Shown in pieces: positions 62,491 to 64,000 of a stretch of DNA of 64,000 nucleotides. A program made the position numbers and the translations under genes. Source of the stretch: Takakia lepidozioides (lineage: Eukaryota > Streptophyta > Takakiopsida > Takakiales > Takakiaceae); the NCBI GenBank assembly GCA_030704615.1, contig CM060733.1, forward strand, positions 1,490,001-1,554,000, written 5' to 3'. A model generated the notes under the pieces. The model saw nothing but the letters and a program-made list of their open reading frames with translations, was not told where the DNA came from and made no database searches. Positions within the stretch are counted from its first letter, which is position 1. Each line of letters starts with the position of its first letter.

Positions 62491-63716
62491 GCGACCGCCG
62501 CCATGGCGGTCGCTGCATTAAAAAAAAAAAAAAAACGACCACCAGTAATGGCGGTCGCTCTATTTAAAAAATTAGACAATAAAAACAACCGCTAGTAACG
62601 GCGGTTGACTATTTTATTATATATATATATATATAAAAACCGACCGCCATAACAACCGGTCGTAGCATTTTCAAAAATTAAAAATATACAAGTGACCGCC
62701 AGTAATGGCGGTCGTTCTATTTAAAAAAATAAAAAACTAAAACGACGCCAATAATGGTAGTCGCTATATTTTAAAATAATAATAATAATAAAATGACCCC
62801 CATTATTCCCGTTCGCAGCATTTTCAGAAATTTAAAATACACAAGCAACCGCCAATAATGGCGGTCGCTCAATTTTTTAAAAACAAAATGCGACCGCCAT
62901 CACTAGCGGTCGCTGTATTTTTCAGAAATTAAAAATATACAACCGACCGCAAGTAGTGGCGATCGCTCAATTTGTTTTTAAAAACAAAACAAAAGCGACC
63001 GCCAATAATGGCAGTTGCTCCATTTTAAAAAATAAAAAATAAAAGCAAACGCCATTACTGGCGGTCGCTGCATTTTCAGAAATTAAAAATGTACAATGTA
63101 AATGTAAATTAAAAATTAAAAATTAAATGCGACCATTACTGGCGGTCGCTGGGTATATATGTATATATATAATAAAGCGACCGCCATAATATGGCGGTCG
63201 CTGCATTTTCCGAAATTAAAAATATTTTTGACATTTAAATATTTCTAATATTAACAAAATTAAAAAATTAAATATTTTTAAAATATTCATATATTTTTAA
63301 AATAAAATGACTGCCATATTATGGCGGTCGCTGGTTTTTATATATTTGTAAAATAAAGATGGCAGTCGCTAGTTTTTTATAACCTTTTAAAAAAATAGCG
63401 ACCGCCATATGGCGGTCGCTTTTTTTTTTTAATTTTCAAAATTAAGTGCCCGCTCGTTTGGCGGGAGCTTGCTTTTTATATATTATTGAGATTAAGGGAC
63501 CGCCAATTCTGGCGGTTCCTTGTTTTTTTTATATATTTTAAAAATTATGCGACCACCAATACGGAGGTCGTTGTTTTAAAAAAAAAATTAGGCGACCGCC
63601 AATGCGACCGCCAATCTTGTTTTTGTTTAATAAAAAATTTAAGCGAATGCCATGTTGGCGGTCGCTCTTATTTCTAAAATTCCAAAATATAAAGCGACCG
63701 CCTGAATTGGCGGTCG
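62491..63716. repeat. Array of about 22 imperfect palindromes, roughly 50-bp period
   Basis: Each unit is about 22-25 bp with GCGACCGCC on the left and GGCGGTCGC on the right around a 4-6-base centre such as ATTA or AATA. Units start near 62491, 62535, 62585, 62641, 62693, 62743, 62795, 62846, 62890, 62944, 62996, 63046, 63130, 63177, 63308, 63357, 63399, 63447, 63498, 63550, 63591, 63642 and 63694, most of them 44-56 bp apart, with AT-rich spacers. Transcripts of either strand could fold into serial short hairpins. It resembles subterminal repeats of CACTA-type transposons or foldback elements, but no element ends were seen. Confidence 0.9.
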
Positions 63717-64000
63717 TTTTTATTTTATTATGTTTCAAAATGTATTTGTCACCTCCACCGTGTTGGCGACGTGACTGCTTAAGTGAAATATTTTACCTGA
63801 TACTTTTTTATTAGAATATTCTCGGAACCTGACGTGACGGAGGTCCCGCTGCCCATCAGTGTCAGGTCTGACGTGACGCTGATAACCGGGGCTCGTGACG
63901 TGGAATATTTTAATATATTTTAGCTCTTTGTGCGGCTCATAGACATTAGGATTTAGTCTCTCGTTGGTTGGCAAGTTATTTTAATCGTCGGATGTAAAAA
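63717..64000. other. Right flank of palindrome array
   Basis: It holds several GACGTG and TGACGTGACG words (63772, 63825-63840, 63870-63877, 63896) but no gene. It may be part of the same element running off the window. Confidence 0.4.

Noticed and set aside
62491-63716. CRISPR-like array
   Set aside because: Repeats are palindromic but diverged, spacers are low-complexity AT sequence of varying length, there are no cas genes, and the context is a plant nuclear genome.
1-64000. tRNA or rRNA genes
   Set aside because: No cloverleaf-like sequence with proper box A/B spacing or rRNA-like stretch was noticed; the only tRNA-like hint is the SINE-like insert at 36692-36780.

Overview
The window reads as nuclear DNA of a land plant, most plausibly a seed-free lineage (moss, lycophyte or fern). 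It holds intron-rich plant genes with GT-AG junctions, two of them chloroplast proteins (an STN7-type thylakoid kinase and a RAD52-like protein) and one a BCAT aminotransferase with a candidate transit peptide. It also holds a formin that joins a RhoGAP-like domain to FH1-FH2, an architecture I know from class III formins of mosses and lycophytes. I cannot name the species.

Layout. 1-9095 (minus): 3'-truncated RhoGAP-formin gene with a degenerate LINE in one FH2 intron. 10494-13895 (plus): complete STN7-like kinase gene, 596 codons after splicing. 15425-18305 (minus): unrecognised gene with three KEN boxes and eight 30-residue repeats rich in S/T-P sites. 19047-25076 (plus): branched-chain aminotransferase in nine exons, divergent from the KEN-box gene across about 740 bp. 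25209-34155: mostly LINE material in both orientations, including a minus-strand endonuclease-RT element interrupted by a probable hAT element with an 8-bp target duplication. 34407-38205: remnants resembling three RPA1 OB folds, then AT-rich DNA with a diverged ~500-bp direct duplication and a small SINE-like insertion. 38530-43372 (plus): complete four-exon RAD52-like gene whose last intron carries LINE pieces. 45065-49476 (minus): complete six-exon NPF (NRT1/PTR) transporter gene. 51297-53410 (plus): decayed MULE transposase whose intron-like gaps are filled by minisatellites. 53420-62390 (plus): decayed Ty3/gypsy material (gag, RNase H, integrase with a C-terminal PHD finger), with a PPR-gene fragment replacing protease and most of RT, followed by a second gag copy. 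62491-63716: about 22 imperfect palindromes built from GCGACCGCC and GGCGGTCGC at roughly 50-bp spacing.

The five host genes are functionally unrelated (actin, state transitions, probable cell cycle, amino-acid metabolism, organelle DNA repair, transport). What links the window is how mobile elements fill introns and flanks. The least explained signals are the palindrome array, the PHD finger on the gypsy integrase, the KEN-box repeat protein and the MULE introns made of minisatellite. Exon limits come from reading frame, splice dinucleotides and remembered family sequences; no alignment or transcript was available.
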